A stretch of 64,000 nt of DNA from Paraburkholderia silvatlantica (GTDB lineage Bacteria > Pseudomonadota > Gammaproteobacteria > Burkholderiales > Burkholderiaceae): positions 124,001-188,000 of the forward strand of contig NZ_QEOL01000014.1 in NCBI RefSeq assembly GCF_003096715.1, in the 5' to 3' direction. Position 1 is the stretch's first letter; the number at the start of each line of letters is the position of its first letter. Made by a program: the position numbers and the translations under genes. Under the pieces are notes generated by a model that saw only the letters and a list, made by a program, of their open reading frames with translations, was not told where the DNA came from and searched no databases. Of this stretch, positions 34,957-43,684 are shown piece by piece.

Positions 34957-36534
34957 ATGAAGCGCACCCTCATAGCAGCGGCAGTTCTTGCGTCGGCGGC
35001 TGGTTCCGCTTACGCAGCTCCATCGGCAGTACTTTTCAACACCACAGGCGTAATCGACACCGTTTTTATGGACGGCTTTGTCAGGCTGTTCGGCTGCGTC
35101 TCGGTTTCGAGCACCGCCGGCGCCGTCATCAATAACAGCCAGACGACCGGTGGCGGCACGCTCCTTCCGCAGGCACAGACGTACACGAGCGGCAACAAGA
35201 CGACGACGTACAACAATTACAACCTCAGTGCGAAGGGAACGGGCACCAACACAGTCTGGCAGAACTCGAAGTCGAGTTCGTCGAGCACGTCGTCCTCGTT
35301 GAACGTCGAGGCGAGCGCGCACCAGTCCAATGCTTCGACCACGACGACCTCGTCGAACAACTCGAGCTTCGACAAGAAGTTCAACGCCGGCATCAGCGGC
35401 GAGTATTCCGTCAGCACCAACAGCGGCAATACGAGCGACTCGAAGACGTCCAGCACCTATAGCGACAAGGGCAGCGCGTCCCTCGGAACGAGCTATAGCA
35501 GCAAGGGCGACAACACGTCGACGCATTCGCAAAGCGGCAATGGCAGCCTGGACGCCAGCGCAAAGTGGTCGCATTCCGGCAACTTCAAGAACGGCTCGGC
35601 GAGCATCGACCTCAGCGGCAAGGAAAGCACGTCGCACACGACCACCAATACGCACAACAACAGCGACACGACGAATGTCAGCGCGAACTGGGACGTGAAC
35701 AACGCGAAGAACACGGACAACAGCTCGTCCAATACCAGGACGGCCTATGCCAACGGCAAAGGCAGCGCCTCGGTTTCGGCCTACGCGAATGGCTCGAGTT
35801 CAGACTCGAAGAAGTCGACGAACACGTATGCGCATTCGGACAGCTCAGTGAGCGCCAACGCGAGCCTTCACGAGCATTCGTCGTCGAGAAGCTCGAGTTC
35901 GAGCAAGAGCTGGGGCTATGACGTGAACGACACGCTCAAGACCGTCGACGAGCACACGACGGGCTCCGTCACCGAACACATCAACACGCAAAAGGCGGCC
36001 ACGCTCGACGCCAACACGGGCAACGGCGCGGCAACCGGCGTGACGGGCAACCTCGGCGTGAACATCGCGGAAGGCATCAACAACGCGCAAAGCAACGATG
36101 TCGCGCTCGCTTCTGTCGACATGGGCAACGTGTTCGGCAACGCGCAGATCTTCAACACGCAAGCCTCCAGCGGGAAGGCCACCGTGAAGAACTTCAATCT
36201 CAATGCGTCGGTCGGCGACGGCTCGCTCGCCAACGTGTCGGGCAACGTCGGCGTGAACGTCGCATCCGGTATCGGCAACGCGCAGAACAACAGCCTCGCC
36301 GGCTCCGTGACGACGGCAACCAAGGGGGCCTTCTCGACGGCTGCGATGGTCGCGACGGATAACAACTCGCAAAACGCCGCCATGGCGGCAACTGGCCAGT
36401 TCCAGGGTACGGCCAGCCTCGGCGCCAATACGCTCACCGGCGCGCAAGGCAACATCGGCGTGAACATTGCCGGCGGCATCGGCAACCTGCAGCACAACGG
36501 CATGGCAATCGCCGCGATGAACAACGGCCACTAG
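34957..36534 (+). CDS. Major Fap-like repeat protein (amyloid subunit candidate)
   Basis: The 525-residue product has a signal peptide ending near AYA-AP, a Ser/Thr/Asn-rich low-complexity region at about 60-330, and three Fap-type repeats near the C-terminus: TGNLGVNIAEGINNAQSND (from 363), SGNVGVNVASGIGNAQNNS (from 428) and QGNIGVNIAGGIGNLQHNG (from 497). FapC-like subunits polymerise into amyloid fibres through such Asn/Gln-containing repeats. Only one Cys (C47) is present. Length and the long Ser-rich region differ from Pseudomonas FapC. Confidence 0.78.
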   Translation: MKRTLIAAAVLASAAGSAYAAPSAVLFNTTGVIDTVFMDGFVRLFGCVSVSSTAGAVINNSQTTGGGTLLPQAQTYTSGNKTTTYNNYNLSAKGTGTNTVWQNSKSSSSSTSSSLNVEASAHQSNASTTTTSSNNSSFDKKFNAGISGEYSVSTNSGNTSDSKTSSTYSDKGSASLGTSYSSKGDNTSTHSQSGNGSLDASAKWSHSGNFKNGSASIDLSGKESTSHTTTNTHNNSDTTNVSANWDVNNAKNTDNSSSNTRTAYANGKGSASVSAYANGSSSDSKKSTNTYAHSDSSVSANASLHEHSSSRSSSSSKSWGYDVNDTLKTVDEHTTGSVTEHINTQKAATLDANTGNGAATGVTGNLGVNIAEGINNAQSNDVALASVDMGNVFGNAQIFNTQASSGKATVKNFNLNASVGDGSLANVSGNVGVNVASGIGNAQNNSLAGSVTTATKGAFSTAAMVATDNNSQNAAMAATGQFQGTASLGANTLTGAQGNIGVNIAGGIGNLQHNGMAIAAMNNGH

Positions 36535-36595
36535 GCACGGCTGGCAGCACCGCAGGAACTGGGCTCGCCCCAGGGCAGAAAACGCAGCAAGCAAC

Positions 36596-36627
36596 GCGCG
36601 CCGGCTGTCCCACCGCAGCCGGCGCGC
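36596..36627 (+). other. Intercistronic hairpin without T tract
   Basis: GCGCGCCGGCTG (36596-36607) pairs perfectly with CAGCCGGCGCGC (36616-36627), leaving an 8-nt loop. No T run follows, so it is not a standard terminator. It sits between the major subunit gene and the C39 peptidase gene and could attenuate transcription or protect the upstream mRNA end. Confidence 0.65.
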
Positions 36628-36650
36628 ATACCAGAAGGCAGGAGACCACC

Positions 36651-37373
36651 ATGTCCGGGCCCGTATCGACCCCGGCCTCAAGGATGTTTGTCGTCGCGCT
36701 GACGCTCTCGGCCAGCGCGGCCCTTGTGCCTGCGCATGCGCAGCAGTCGACGCTCGACGCGACCCACCTCATCGGCGTGCCGGTGAAGCTTCCGGTCCAC
36801 TCGATGCGGGACCTGCGCTATCGCAGCATCGTCAGCCAGCAGTACGACTACAGCTGCGGCGCCGCCGCACTCGCCACACTGCTCAAGTACGGCTACGGCA
36901 TCGACATCCCCGAACCTGAGCTGATTCGCCAGATGATGGTGTTCTCCACGCCCGAGGTGGTCGTCAAGAACGGCTTCTCCATGCTCGACATGAAGAAGTT
37001 CGTCGAGACGATCGGCTTGCGCGGCCGCGGTTTTCGCGTCAACACCGACGCGCTCTACCACCTGCAGATTCCCGTGCTGGTGCTCATGAACATCGATGGC
37101 TATGAGCACTTCGTGATCGTCAAGCACGCCGAGAACGGCCGCATCTTCATTGCGGACCCCGCGCTCGGCAACCGTATCGTCGCCGAAGACGACTTCGCGA
37201 GGACGTGGAACGGCCTCGTCTTCGCGGTGCTCGGCAAACCGTTCCTGGAGGACTCTCCGCTGTTGCAGAACAACGAGTCGCTCGCGCTCAAGCTGCGCGA
37301 ACAAGCCTTGCTCAACGGCACCGCGGCGACTCCCTTCTTCGAATACGGCCTCGATAAGGCCGTCATGTTCTGA
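36651..37373 (+). CDS. C39-family peptidase (FapD-like)
   Basis: The 240-residue secreted peptidase has a signal peptide (cut near AHA-QQ, residue 30). The papain-like C39 catalytic residues are visible: Cys in QQYDYSCGAAA (C69), His in YEHFVIVK (H153), Asp in IADPALGN (D169). In Pseudomonas, FapD is the C39 protease of the amyloid system; other C39 enzymes cleave after double-glycine. The gene lies between the repeat proteins and the FapE/F-like genes, where a subunit-processing protease is expected. Confidence 0.85.
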   Translation: MSGPVSTPASRMFVVALTLSASAALVPAHAQQSTLDATHLIGVPVKLPVHSMRDLRYRSIVSQQYDYSCGAAALATLLKYGYGIDIPEPELIRQMMVFSTPEVVVKNGFSMLDMKKFVETIGLRGRGFRVNTDALYHLQIPVLVLMNIDGYEHFVIVKHAENGRIFIADPALGNRIVAEDDFARTWNGLVFAVLGKPFLEDSPLLQNNESLALKLREQALLNGTAATPFFEYGLDKAVMF

Positions 37374-37386
37374 AGTCCCAAGAATC

Positions 37387-38232
37387 ATGAAACGCAACCT
37401 CTCACAGTGTGGCATCGCGGCAGCCGTCTCCGCGCTCGCCTGCGCTTTTTCGAGCGGTGCGCTAGCGGCTGAAGGCATCGGCCTGCCGCAACCGATGCCG
37501 GCGTTTCTCTCGAACGCCGACGCGCAGGCGCAAGGCATCCGCTGCGAAGCCGTCGGCGACGACGTGCTCGCGCATCAGACCGGCAAATATGCCGGCAGCG
37601 ACATGATTTCCGGGTTCGTTCTGAACCTGCTTTCTCAATGGCAATTGCCAAACGGCGCGACCGCAGTCGCGCAAGGCGCGCTCGCGGTCGCCCAGAACGC
37701 GGCCAACCAGGTGAGTGCGCAGGTGAAGACGTATGCAAACGTGATCGACCCGACGCAGGGCGGGACCACGGGCGCAAATAGCGGCGCCAACCCGAACGCG
37801 ACGGCCACCGGCGGCCAGAGCGTCTCGGTCAACGGCGTCTCGCAGATCACCCAGGTGGCCGGCAACGGCAATACGGGCGCCAATGCCGCAACCCTCTCCT
37901 ATGACAACAACGCGCCGCAGCTCGCCAATCTGCCAGGCGCCGCCAACCAGCCGGGCGCGTCGGCATCGAACGCGACCGGCAGCATAAGAGCGGGCATCTC
38001 GTTCGGCAGTCACGGCGTCAACGTGACGCTGCAGACGCCGGCGGGCATCGCCACGCAGAACATCGTGCCGGGCAACGCGCAGCAGGCAGGCGCGATCGCC
38101 CAGCTGCTCCAGGTTGCGGGCAATAACCAGCAGGTTGCCAACCAGCTGCAACTGAGTCTGCAGACGCAGCAGATGACGTCGCGAATGATCCGGCAAACCG
38201 GCGTATTACAGGCGCTGCGCAATCTCCATTAA
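37387..38232 (+). CDS. FapE-like secreted protein
   Basis: This 281-residue protein has a signal peptide ending near LAA-EG. The N-terminal mature part carries GDDVLAHQTGKYAGSDMI and GFVLNLLSQWQLPNGA, a pattern I match to FapE-type proteins from memory, and the rest is Asn/Gln/Ala/Gly-rich (QSVSVNGVSQITQVAGNGNT, QVAGNNQQVANQLQLSLQTQ). Role in fibre assembly is inferred. The start is the ATG after a 13-base gap from the C39 gene; the frame is open upstream. Confidence 0.65.
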   Translation: MKRNLSQCGIAAAVSALACAFSSGALAAEGIGLPQPMPAFLSNADAQAQGIRCEAVGDDVLAHQTGKYAGSDMISGFVLNLLSQWQLPNGATAVAQGALAVAQNAANQVSAQVKTYANVIDPTQGGTTGANSGANPNATATGGQSVSVNGVSQITQVAGNGNTGANAATLSYDNNAPQLANLPGAANQPGASASNATGSIRAGISFGSHGVNVTLQTPAGIATQNIVPGNAQQAGAIAQLLQVAGNNQQVANQLQLSLQTQQMTSRMIRQTGVLQALRNLH

Positions 38233-38374
38233 CCGGGACGTACCACCAGGGAGACCGCCACGCGGGCGAGGACCCGCGCGAGAAGCAGGACTTTGAAGGA
38301 GGAGCATCGACGTGCGCGGGCATGGGACCTGGGGGTTCCGGTTGGCGCCCGCATTCGATCCCGGGGGAAGAACA

Positions 38375-39877
38375 ATGAAGATGATGTCCAGGGCGGCCGC
38401 GCCCCACGTGTCGCCGGCCGCCATTCCAGCAGCGGTTTTGTTATTCGCGCTCTCGCAGTCCGCCCACGCGCAGGCGCTACAAAGCCAGTCGATCGAAGAG
38501 CGCCTGAATACGCTCATGCGCGTGGTCGACGAGCAGCAGCGGCAAATCCAGTCACTCGAGCGCCAGGTGACGAACCTCGAAATGGCGCAACGCGGCCGCG
38601 GCATGCCGGGTGCGGGCGCGCCCGGCGCCGCTTCCGACGCGGCGGTCGCGGAACAGCCGGGCGCAGACGGTCTGCCTGTGCCGCTGCCGCCGCTCGCCCA
38701 GGCGCTGCCGGGTGCGACGGCGCCCGGAGCGCTCACCGGCACGGCCACGGGCGTGCCGGTGAATCCGCCCTCGCCCGACGCGGGCGTGACCAACGGCGCG
38801 ACCGGCACCTCGGCCGCGAGCGGGCCGCAGCAGGGCGCGCCCGTGGGTATCAACCCGGGCGTGAACCCCAGCAACGGCAGCCCGACTGTGGGCGAGACGC
38901 AAAAGAGCGCCGAGCCGTCCCGCACGCAAGCCGAAGAAGCGGTCGTGCAGCGCGAGCACGCGCCGCTCTTCGACCACAGGCTGACGCTGGACTGGGGCAT
39001 CAGCGACAGTTACTACGATCGCCGCCAGCTGCAGCTTTCGGGCTTTCTTGCACTCGACGCGATCTTCCTCGGCAACATCAATCTGGGGCAGACCAAGTCG
39101 CACACGATCACGGCCGACCTCGATACGCGCTACGGCCTCACCGACCGCATGAGCATCGATGTGGACGTGCCTTACGTCTACCGGCACAGCACCTTCATCG
39201 TCGGCGGCGCGGGCGGCTCGGCCAGCACGCTCACGGATGCGTCGGTCAATTCGAACGCCATCGGCGACGTGAACTTCGGGATCTACTACCAGTTCCTGAA
39301 GGAAACCAGCAACATTCCGGACGTGGTCGGCAGCCTGCGCGTGAAGACGGCGACCGGCACCTCGCCGTTCGGCATCAAGGTTCAGCAGATCACGCCCGAC
39401 AATACCAATCTCGTCGCCCCCAGCAAGCTGCCCACCGGCACGGGCTTCTGGAACGTGACGGCCGGCATCTCGGTGCTGAAGACCTACGACCCCGTGGTGC
39501 TGTTCGGCAGCTTCTCGTACACGTACAACATCTCGCGCTCGTTCTCCGACATCTCCTCGGTCATCGGGCAGACCGAGCCGGCCGAAGTGAAGCTCGGCGA
39601 CATCATCCAGTTCGGCGGCGGCGTCGCGCTCGCCTTCTCGGACAAGGACTCGGCGAGCATCTCGTACACCATGGCCATCGAGCCGCAGTCGAAGACCAGG
39701 GCGCCAGGCGGCAGCTGGACTGGCGTGCCGGGCAGCGAGACGACGGCCTCGGTGCTCAACTTCGGCCTGAATCACGTGGTCAACAAGCACCTGACGATCA
39801 ACGGCGCGGTTTCCGTCGGGCTCACGCCCGATGCACCGAACTTCGTCGTCGGCGTGCGTTTCCCCTACACCTTCTGA
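38375..39877 (+). CDS. FapF-like outer membrane secretion channel
   Basis: The 500-residue protein has a signal peptide (ending near AHA-QA), a coiled-coil segment at about residues 40-72 (ERLNTLMRVVDEQQRQIQSL), a long Pro/Gly/Ala linker, and a C-terminal beta-barrel of alternating aromatic strands ending in FPYTF, the outer-membrane targeting Phe. FapF is a trimeric coiled-coil plus barrel that exports Fap subunits. A GTG at 38312 after AAGGAGGAG is an alternative start; ATG 38375 gives a normal signal peptide. Confidence 0.8.
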   Translation: MKMMSRAAAPHVSPAAIPAAVLLFALSQSAHAQALQSQSIEERLNTLMRVVDEQQRQIQSLERQVTNLEMAQRGRGMPGAGAPGAASDAAVAEQPGADGLPVPLPPLAQALPGATAPGALTGTATGVPVNPPSPDAGVTNGATGTSAASGPQQGAPVGINPGVNPSNGSPTVGETQKSAEPSRTQAEEAVVQREHAPLFDHRLTLDWGISDSYYDRRQLQLSGFLALDAIFLGNINLGQTKSHTITADLDTRYGLTDRMSIDVDVPYVYRHSTFIVGGAGGSASTLTDASVNSNAIGDVNFGIYYQFLKETSNIPDVVGSLRVKTATGTSPFGIKVQQITPDNTNLVAPSKLPTGTGFWNVTAGISVLKTYDPVVLFGSFSYTYNISRSFSDISSVIGQTEPAEVKLGDIIQFGGGVALAFSDKDSASISYTMAIEPQSKTRAPGGSWTGVPGSETTASVLNFGLNHVVNKHLTINGAVSVGLTPDAPNFVVGVRFPYTF

Positions 39878-39881
39878 TGAC

Positions 39882-41420
39882 ATGAGGCCGATCGTGCGCG
39901 AATCCTCCCATCTGGGCGCCACTGTGACACCGCTCGCCGGAGCCGGGCAGCGTTTCGCCGTGGGCGGGCAACCGCTTGCCGGGGATGTCCCCGACGCCGG
40001 CCGCGCGCGCGATGCGAAGCCCGAGGCGGCTATCGAGCGCACCTTGCTGTACGTCGCGCGCGCGCCCGACCCGCTGCTGTGCGCTTACCTCAAGAGCCGC
40101 GGCTGGGAAATCGCGGTCGCGCGCACGGTGCACGAGGCCTCGCGCCTCGTGAAGCCGGAGGCGGCCTATGCCGGCATCGTCGATCTCACGGGTTTCGCGC
40201 CGCGCGAGTTCGCGGGCCTCGAGACGATCCTGCGGCTGCAGCAGGTGGGATGGATCGCGCTCACCGACGATTCGCGCCTCACCGACGCCGAGGTGCGGCG
40301 CCTGATCCGCCACTACTGTTTCGACTACGTCCATGTGCCGGTCGCGCATGCGACGCTCGATTACCTCGTCGGCCACGCGTTCGGCATGGTGTCGCTGTGC
40401 GATCTCGACACGCCGGCCGCCGCCGGGAGCCCCGACGAAGACGAGATGGTCGGCACCTGCGAAGCGATGCAGCAGCTCTTTCGCACGATCCGCAAGGTGG
40501 CCAACACCGACGCCACCGTGTTCATCTCGGGCGAATCGGGCACCGGCAAGGAACTCACGGCGCTCGCGATCCACGAGCGCTCCGCGCGGCGCAAGGCGAC
40601 GTTCGTGCCGATCAACTGTGGCGCGATCCCGCATCATCTTCTGCAATCCGAACTGTTCGGCTACGAGCGCGGCGCGTTCACGGGCGCGAACCAGCGCAAG
40701 ATCGGGCGCGTCGAATCGGCCAACGGCGGCACGCTCTTTCTCGACGAAATCGGCGACCTGCCGATGGAAAGCCAGGCAAGCCTGCTGCGCTTTTTGCAGG
40801 AAGGCAAGATCGAACGCCTGGGCGGCCACGAGCAGATTCCCGTGGACGTGCGCATCATCTCGGCCACGCACGTCGATCTCGAGGCGGCGATGCGCGACGG
40901 ACGCTTTCGCGCCGACCTCTTTCACCGCCTGTGCGTGCTGCGCGTGGACGAGCCGCCGCTGCGCGCGCGCGGCAAGGACATCGAAATTCTCGCGCACCAC
41001 GTGCTGCACAAGTTCAAGCAGGACAGCGCGCGCCGCATCCGCGGCTTCACGCCCGACGCCATCGAGGCCCTGTACAACTACAACTGGCCGGGCAACGTGC
41101 GCGAGCTCATCAACCGCGTGCGCCGCGCGATCGTGATGGCCGAAAGCAAGCTGATCTCGGCGGAGGATCTCGATCTCGCGCACTTCACGGCGCAGCAGAC
41201 GGTCACGCTCGCGCAGGCGCGCGAGGCCGCGGAGCGGCGAGCCATCGAGGCGGCGCTGCTGCGGCACCGGCACCGGCTCACGGAAGCCGCTGCCGATCTC
41301 GGCATCTCGCGCGTGACGCTTTACCGGCTGATGGGCACGCACGGCCTGCGAGACGAAAAAACGTTCTTCGGCGGCGAAGCGGAGAACCAGGCGGAATTGC
41401 CGCCCGACCTGCACGACTGA
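39882..41420 (+). CDS. VpsR-like sigma-54-dependent activator (copy 2)
   Basis: The 512-residue paralogue of the activator at 31184 has an N-terminal extension of about 50 residues, the VpsR-type receiver-like domain (VDLTGF near the phosphoacceptor position), AAA+ domain with GESGTGKE and GAFTGA, and Fis HTH (AAADLGISRVTLYRL). It starts 4 bp after the stop of the FapF-like gene, so it is probably cotranscribed with the export locus and may activate its own operon. ATG 39882 is preferred over one at 39831 inside the previous gene. Confidence 0.9.
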   Translation: MRPIVRESSHLGATVTPLAGAGQRFAVGGQPLAGDVPDAGRARDAKPEAAIERTLLYVARAPDPLLCAYLKSRGWEIAVARTVHEASRLVKPEAAYAGIVDLTGFAPREFAGLETILRLQQVGWIALTDDSRLTDAEVRRLIRHYCFDYVHVPVAHATLDYLVGHAFGMVSLCDLDTPAAAGSPDEDEMVGTCEAMQQLFRTIRKVANTDATVFISGESGTGKELTALAIHERSARRKATFVPINCGAIPHHLLQSELFGYERGAFTGANQRKIGRVESANGGTLFLDEIGDLPMESQASLLRFLQEGKIERLGGHEQIPVDVRIISATHVDLEAAMRDGRFRADLFHRLCVLRVDEPPLRARGKDIEILAHHVLHKFKQDSARRIRGFTPDAIEALYNYNWPGNVRELINRVRRAIVMAESKLISAEDLDLAHFTAQQTVTLAQAREAAERRAIEAALLRHRHRLTEAAADLGISRVTLYRLMGTHGLRDEKTFFGGEAENQAELPPDLHD

Positions 41421-41517
41421 AACACCCGGCCCGCGTGGAGCAAGCGCGCCTGGGCGCCCGGCGCGCTCAGGTAGAATCGCTGCGAACCGCTTGCAACCTC
41501 GCACCTCTACCCTTTCG

Positions 41518-42015
41518 ATGACGACGCTCACCCTCATCGTCGCCCGCGCCCGCAACGGCGTGATCGGCCGCGACAACGCGCTGCCCTGGCGGCTCCCCGA
41601 AGACCTCGCGTTCTTCAAGCGCACCACCATGGGCGCGCCCATCATCATGGGCCGCAAAACGCACGAGTCGATCGGCCGCGCCTTGCCGGGCCGCCGCAAC
41701 ATCGTCGTGACGCGCGACGCGGGCAAGCGCTTTCCCGGCTGCGACACCGCCACGAGCCTCGGCGAGGCGCTTGCGCTCGCGGCGCAGGATCAGGCGCCCA
41801 CGGCGTTCCTGATCGGCGGCGCGCAGCTCTACGGCGAGGGACTCGGGCTCGCACACGAACTCGTGGTGACGGAAATCTCCGCGGACTTCGAGGGCGACGC
41901 CACCTTCCCCGCGCCCGACCCCGACGTGTGGCAGGAAACGTCGCGCGAGACGCTGCATGCGAATGCGCCGAACGACTTCGATTTCGCGTTCGTGCGCTAC
42001 GTGCGGCGGGATTGA
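41518..42015 (+). CDS. folA: Dihydrofolate reductase FolA
   Basis: This 165-residue enzyme reduces dihydrofolate to tetrahydrofolate with NADPH and is the trimethoprim target. It has the expected NGVIGRDNALPWRLPEDLAFFK, the GRKTHESIGRALPGRRN core and IGGAQLYGEG. It replenishes the folate used by ThyA, encoded about 10 kb away. ATG 41518 is chosen because the conserved TLIVARARN strand begins there. Confidence 0.96.
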   Translation: MTTLTLIVARARNGVIGRDNALPWRLPEDLAFFKRTTMGAPIIMGRKTHESIGRALPGRRNIVVTRDAGKRFPGCDTATSLGEALALAAQDQAPTAFLIGGAQLYGEGLGLAHELVVTEISADFEGDATFPAPDPDVWQETSRETLHANAPNDFDFAFVRYVRRD

Positions 42016-42027
42016 TCGAAAAGGCGC

Positions 42028-43398
42028 TTACTGCCCCGCCACCGTCATCCTCTCGATCAGCACCGAGCCGGTCTGACGCGTGCCGCGCGCGAGCGTATCC
42101 GCGCCCACGGCGACGATGTGGTGAAACATCTCCTGCAGCGTGGAAGCCACCGTGATTTCCTCCACCGGGTACTGGATCTTGCCGTTCTCCACCCAGAAGC
42201 CCGACGCGCCGCGCGAATAGTCGCCCGTCACGAAGTTCACGCCCTGCCCCATCAGCTCGGTCAGCAACAGGCCCGTGCCGAGCTTCTTCAGCATCGCCTC
42301 GAAATCGTCTTCGGGCTTCGTGAGCGAGCTCTGGAGCTGCAGGTTGTGCGAGCCGCCGGCGTTGCCCGTGGTTTGCATGCCGAGCTTGCGCGCCGAATAC
42401 GACGAAAGGAAATAGCCCTGCACGATGCCGTCCTTCACGACCTCGCGGCGCTGCGTGCGCACGCCCTCTTCGTCGAACGGCGCGCTGCCGGCCGCGCGCG
42501 GCACATGCGGATCCTCGACGATCTGGATGTGCGGCGCGAACACCGGCTTGCCCAGGCTGTCGACGAGGAACGACGTCTTGCGGTACAGCGCGCCGCCGCT
42601 CACGGCCTGCACGAATGCCCCCAGCAGGCCCGCGGCGAGCGGCGCCTCGAACAGCACCGGCACCTTGCGCGTGTCGAGGCTGCGCGCGTTCAGGCGCGAA
42701 AGCGCACGCTCGGCCGCATAGCGCCCCACGGCTTCGGGGGAGGCCAGTTCGGCCGCGCTGCGCCGCGAGGTGTACCAGTCGTCGCGCTGCATGTTGCGGC
42801 CAACGCCTGCGATGGGCGCGCACGAGATGTAGTGGCGCGAGTAGGGGTAGCCGTGCATGAAGCCGCCCGAGGTCGCGAGCACGAACTGCGAATGCTGTGC
42901 CGACACGCTCGCGCCTTCGGAGTTCTTCACGCGCGGGTCGACGGCGAAGGCCGCGTCTTCGGCGCGGCGCGCGATATCCACGGCTTCGTCGGCGGACAGA
43001 TTCCACGGGTGATAGAGGTCGAGGTCGCGCGGCGCGGTTTCGAGCAGATCGCGCTCGGCGAGGCCCGCGCAGTCGTCGTCGGCGGTGAAGCGCGCGATGT
43101 TGTACGCGGCCGCCACCGTGTCCTTGAGCGCCTGCGGCGAAAAATCCGAGGTGCTTGCGTTGCCGCGCTTGTTGCCGATATAGACGGTCACGCCGACCAT
43201 CTTGTCGCGGTTGTGCTCAATGGTCTCGACCTCGCCACGCCGCACCGAGACGGACAAGCCGTCGCCTTCGGAGATCTCGGTCGCGGCGTCGCTCGCGCCG
43301 AGCGCGTTGGCGTGCCGCAGGATGTCTGAGGCGATCTCCTTCAGCTCGTCCTGGGTGTGCGGGAAAAAGCGTTGCCGGGCTTCGATGTCTGCTGCCAT
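42028..43398 (-). CDS. pmbA: Metalloprotease PmbA (TldE)
   Basis: PmbA/TldE forms a heterodimeric protease with TldD; known roles are microcin B17 maturation and CcdA degradation. The 456-residue protein carries the family regions EISEGDGLSVSVRRGEVE, the GNAGGSHNLQ loop and the C-terminal VENGKIQYPVEEITVASTLQ. tldD is not in the window. It is convergent with folA. Three 11-bp repeats lie upstream. Confidence 0.95.
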   Translation of the reverse strand: MAADIEARQRFFPHTQDELKEIASDILRHANALGASDAATEISEGDGLSVSVRRGEVETIEHNRDKMVGVTVYIGNKRGNASTSDFSPQALKDTVAAAYNIARFTADDDCAGLAERDLLETAPRDLDLYHPWNLSADEAVDIARRAEDAAFAVDPRVKNSEGASVSAQHSQFVLATSGGFMHGYPYSRHYISCAPIAGVGRNMQRDDWYTSRRSAAELASPEAVGRYAAERALSRLNARSLDTRKVPVLFEAPLAAGLLGAFVQAVSGGALYRKTSFLVDSLGKPVFAPHIQIVEDPHVPRAAGSAPFDEEGVRTQRREVVKDGIVQGYFLSSYSARKLGMQTTGNAGGSHNLQLQSSLTKPEDDFEAMLKKLGTGLLLTELMGQGVNFVTGDYSRGASGFWVENGKIQYPVEEITVASTLQEMFHHIVAVGADTLARGTRQTGSVLIERMTVAGQ

Positions 43399-43455
43399 TG
43401 TCGTTACGGTCCGGTTCTGGGCCGGTGCGGCCCGCTGATGTCGTGTTTCGCTGTG

Positions 43456-43488
43456 TCGCTTCGGGTGCGCTTCAGGTGCGCTTCGGGT
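43456..43488. repeat. Three 11-bp tandem repeats upstream of pmbA
   Basis: The units TCGCTTCGGGT, GCGCTTCAGGT and GCGCTTCGGGT are adjacent, followed by GCTTCGG. They lie 58 bp upstream of the pmbA start in the promoter region shared with darP. Confidence 0.8.
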
Positions 43489-43684
43489 GCTTCGGAACGC
43501 GCTGCGTCCGCGAAGCGCATCCCGCGATCATAGCAAGGTATGTGAACACGCATCGCAGGCACTTTCGTCGCCTGGGCTCCGCACCCGCTGCCGCACCAAC
43601 GACCACCCGGCATCGGGCCGCCGGCGCCGCCGTCCGCCGCCTTCCAGCCCGAGCCGCACGCGCGCGCACGCTACAATACGCCCC

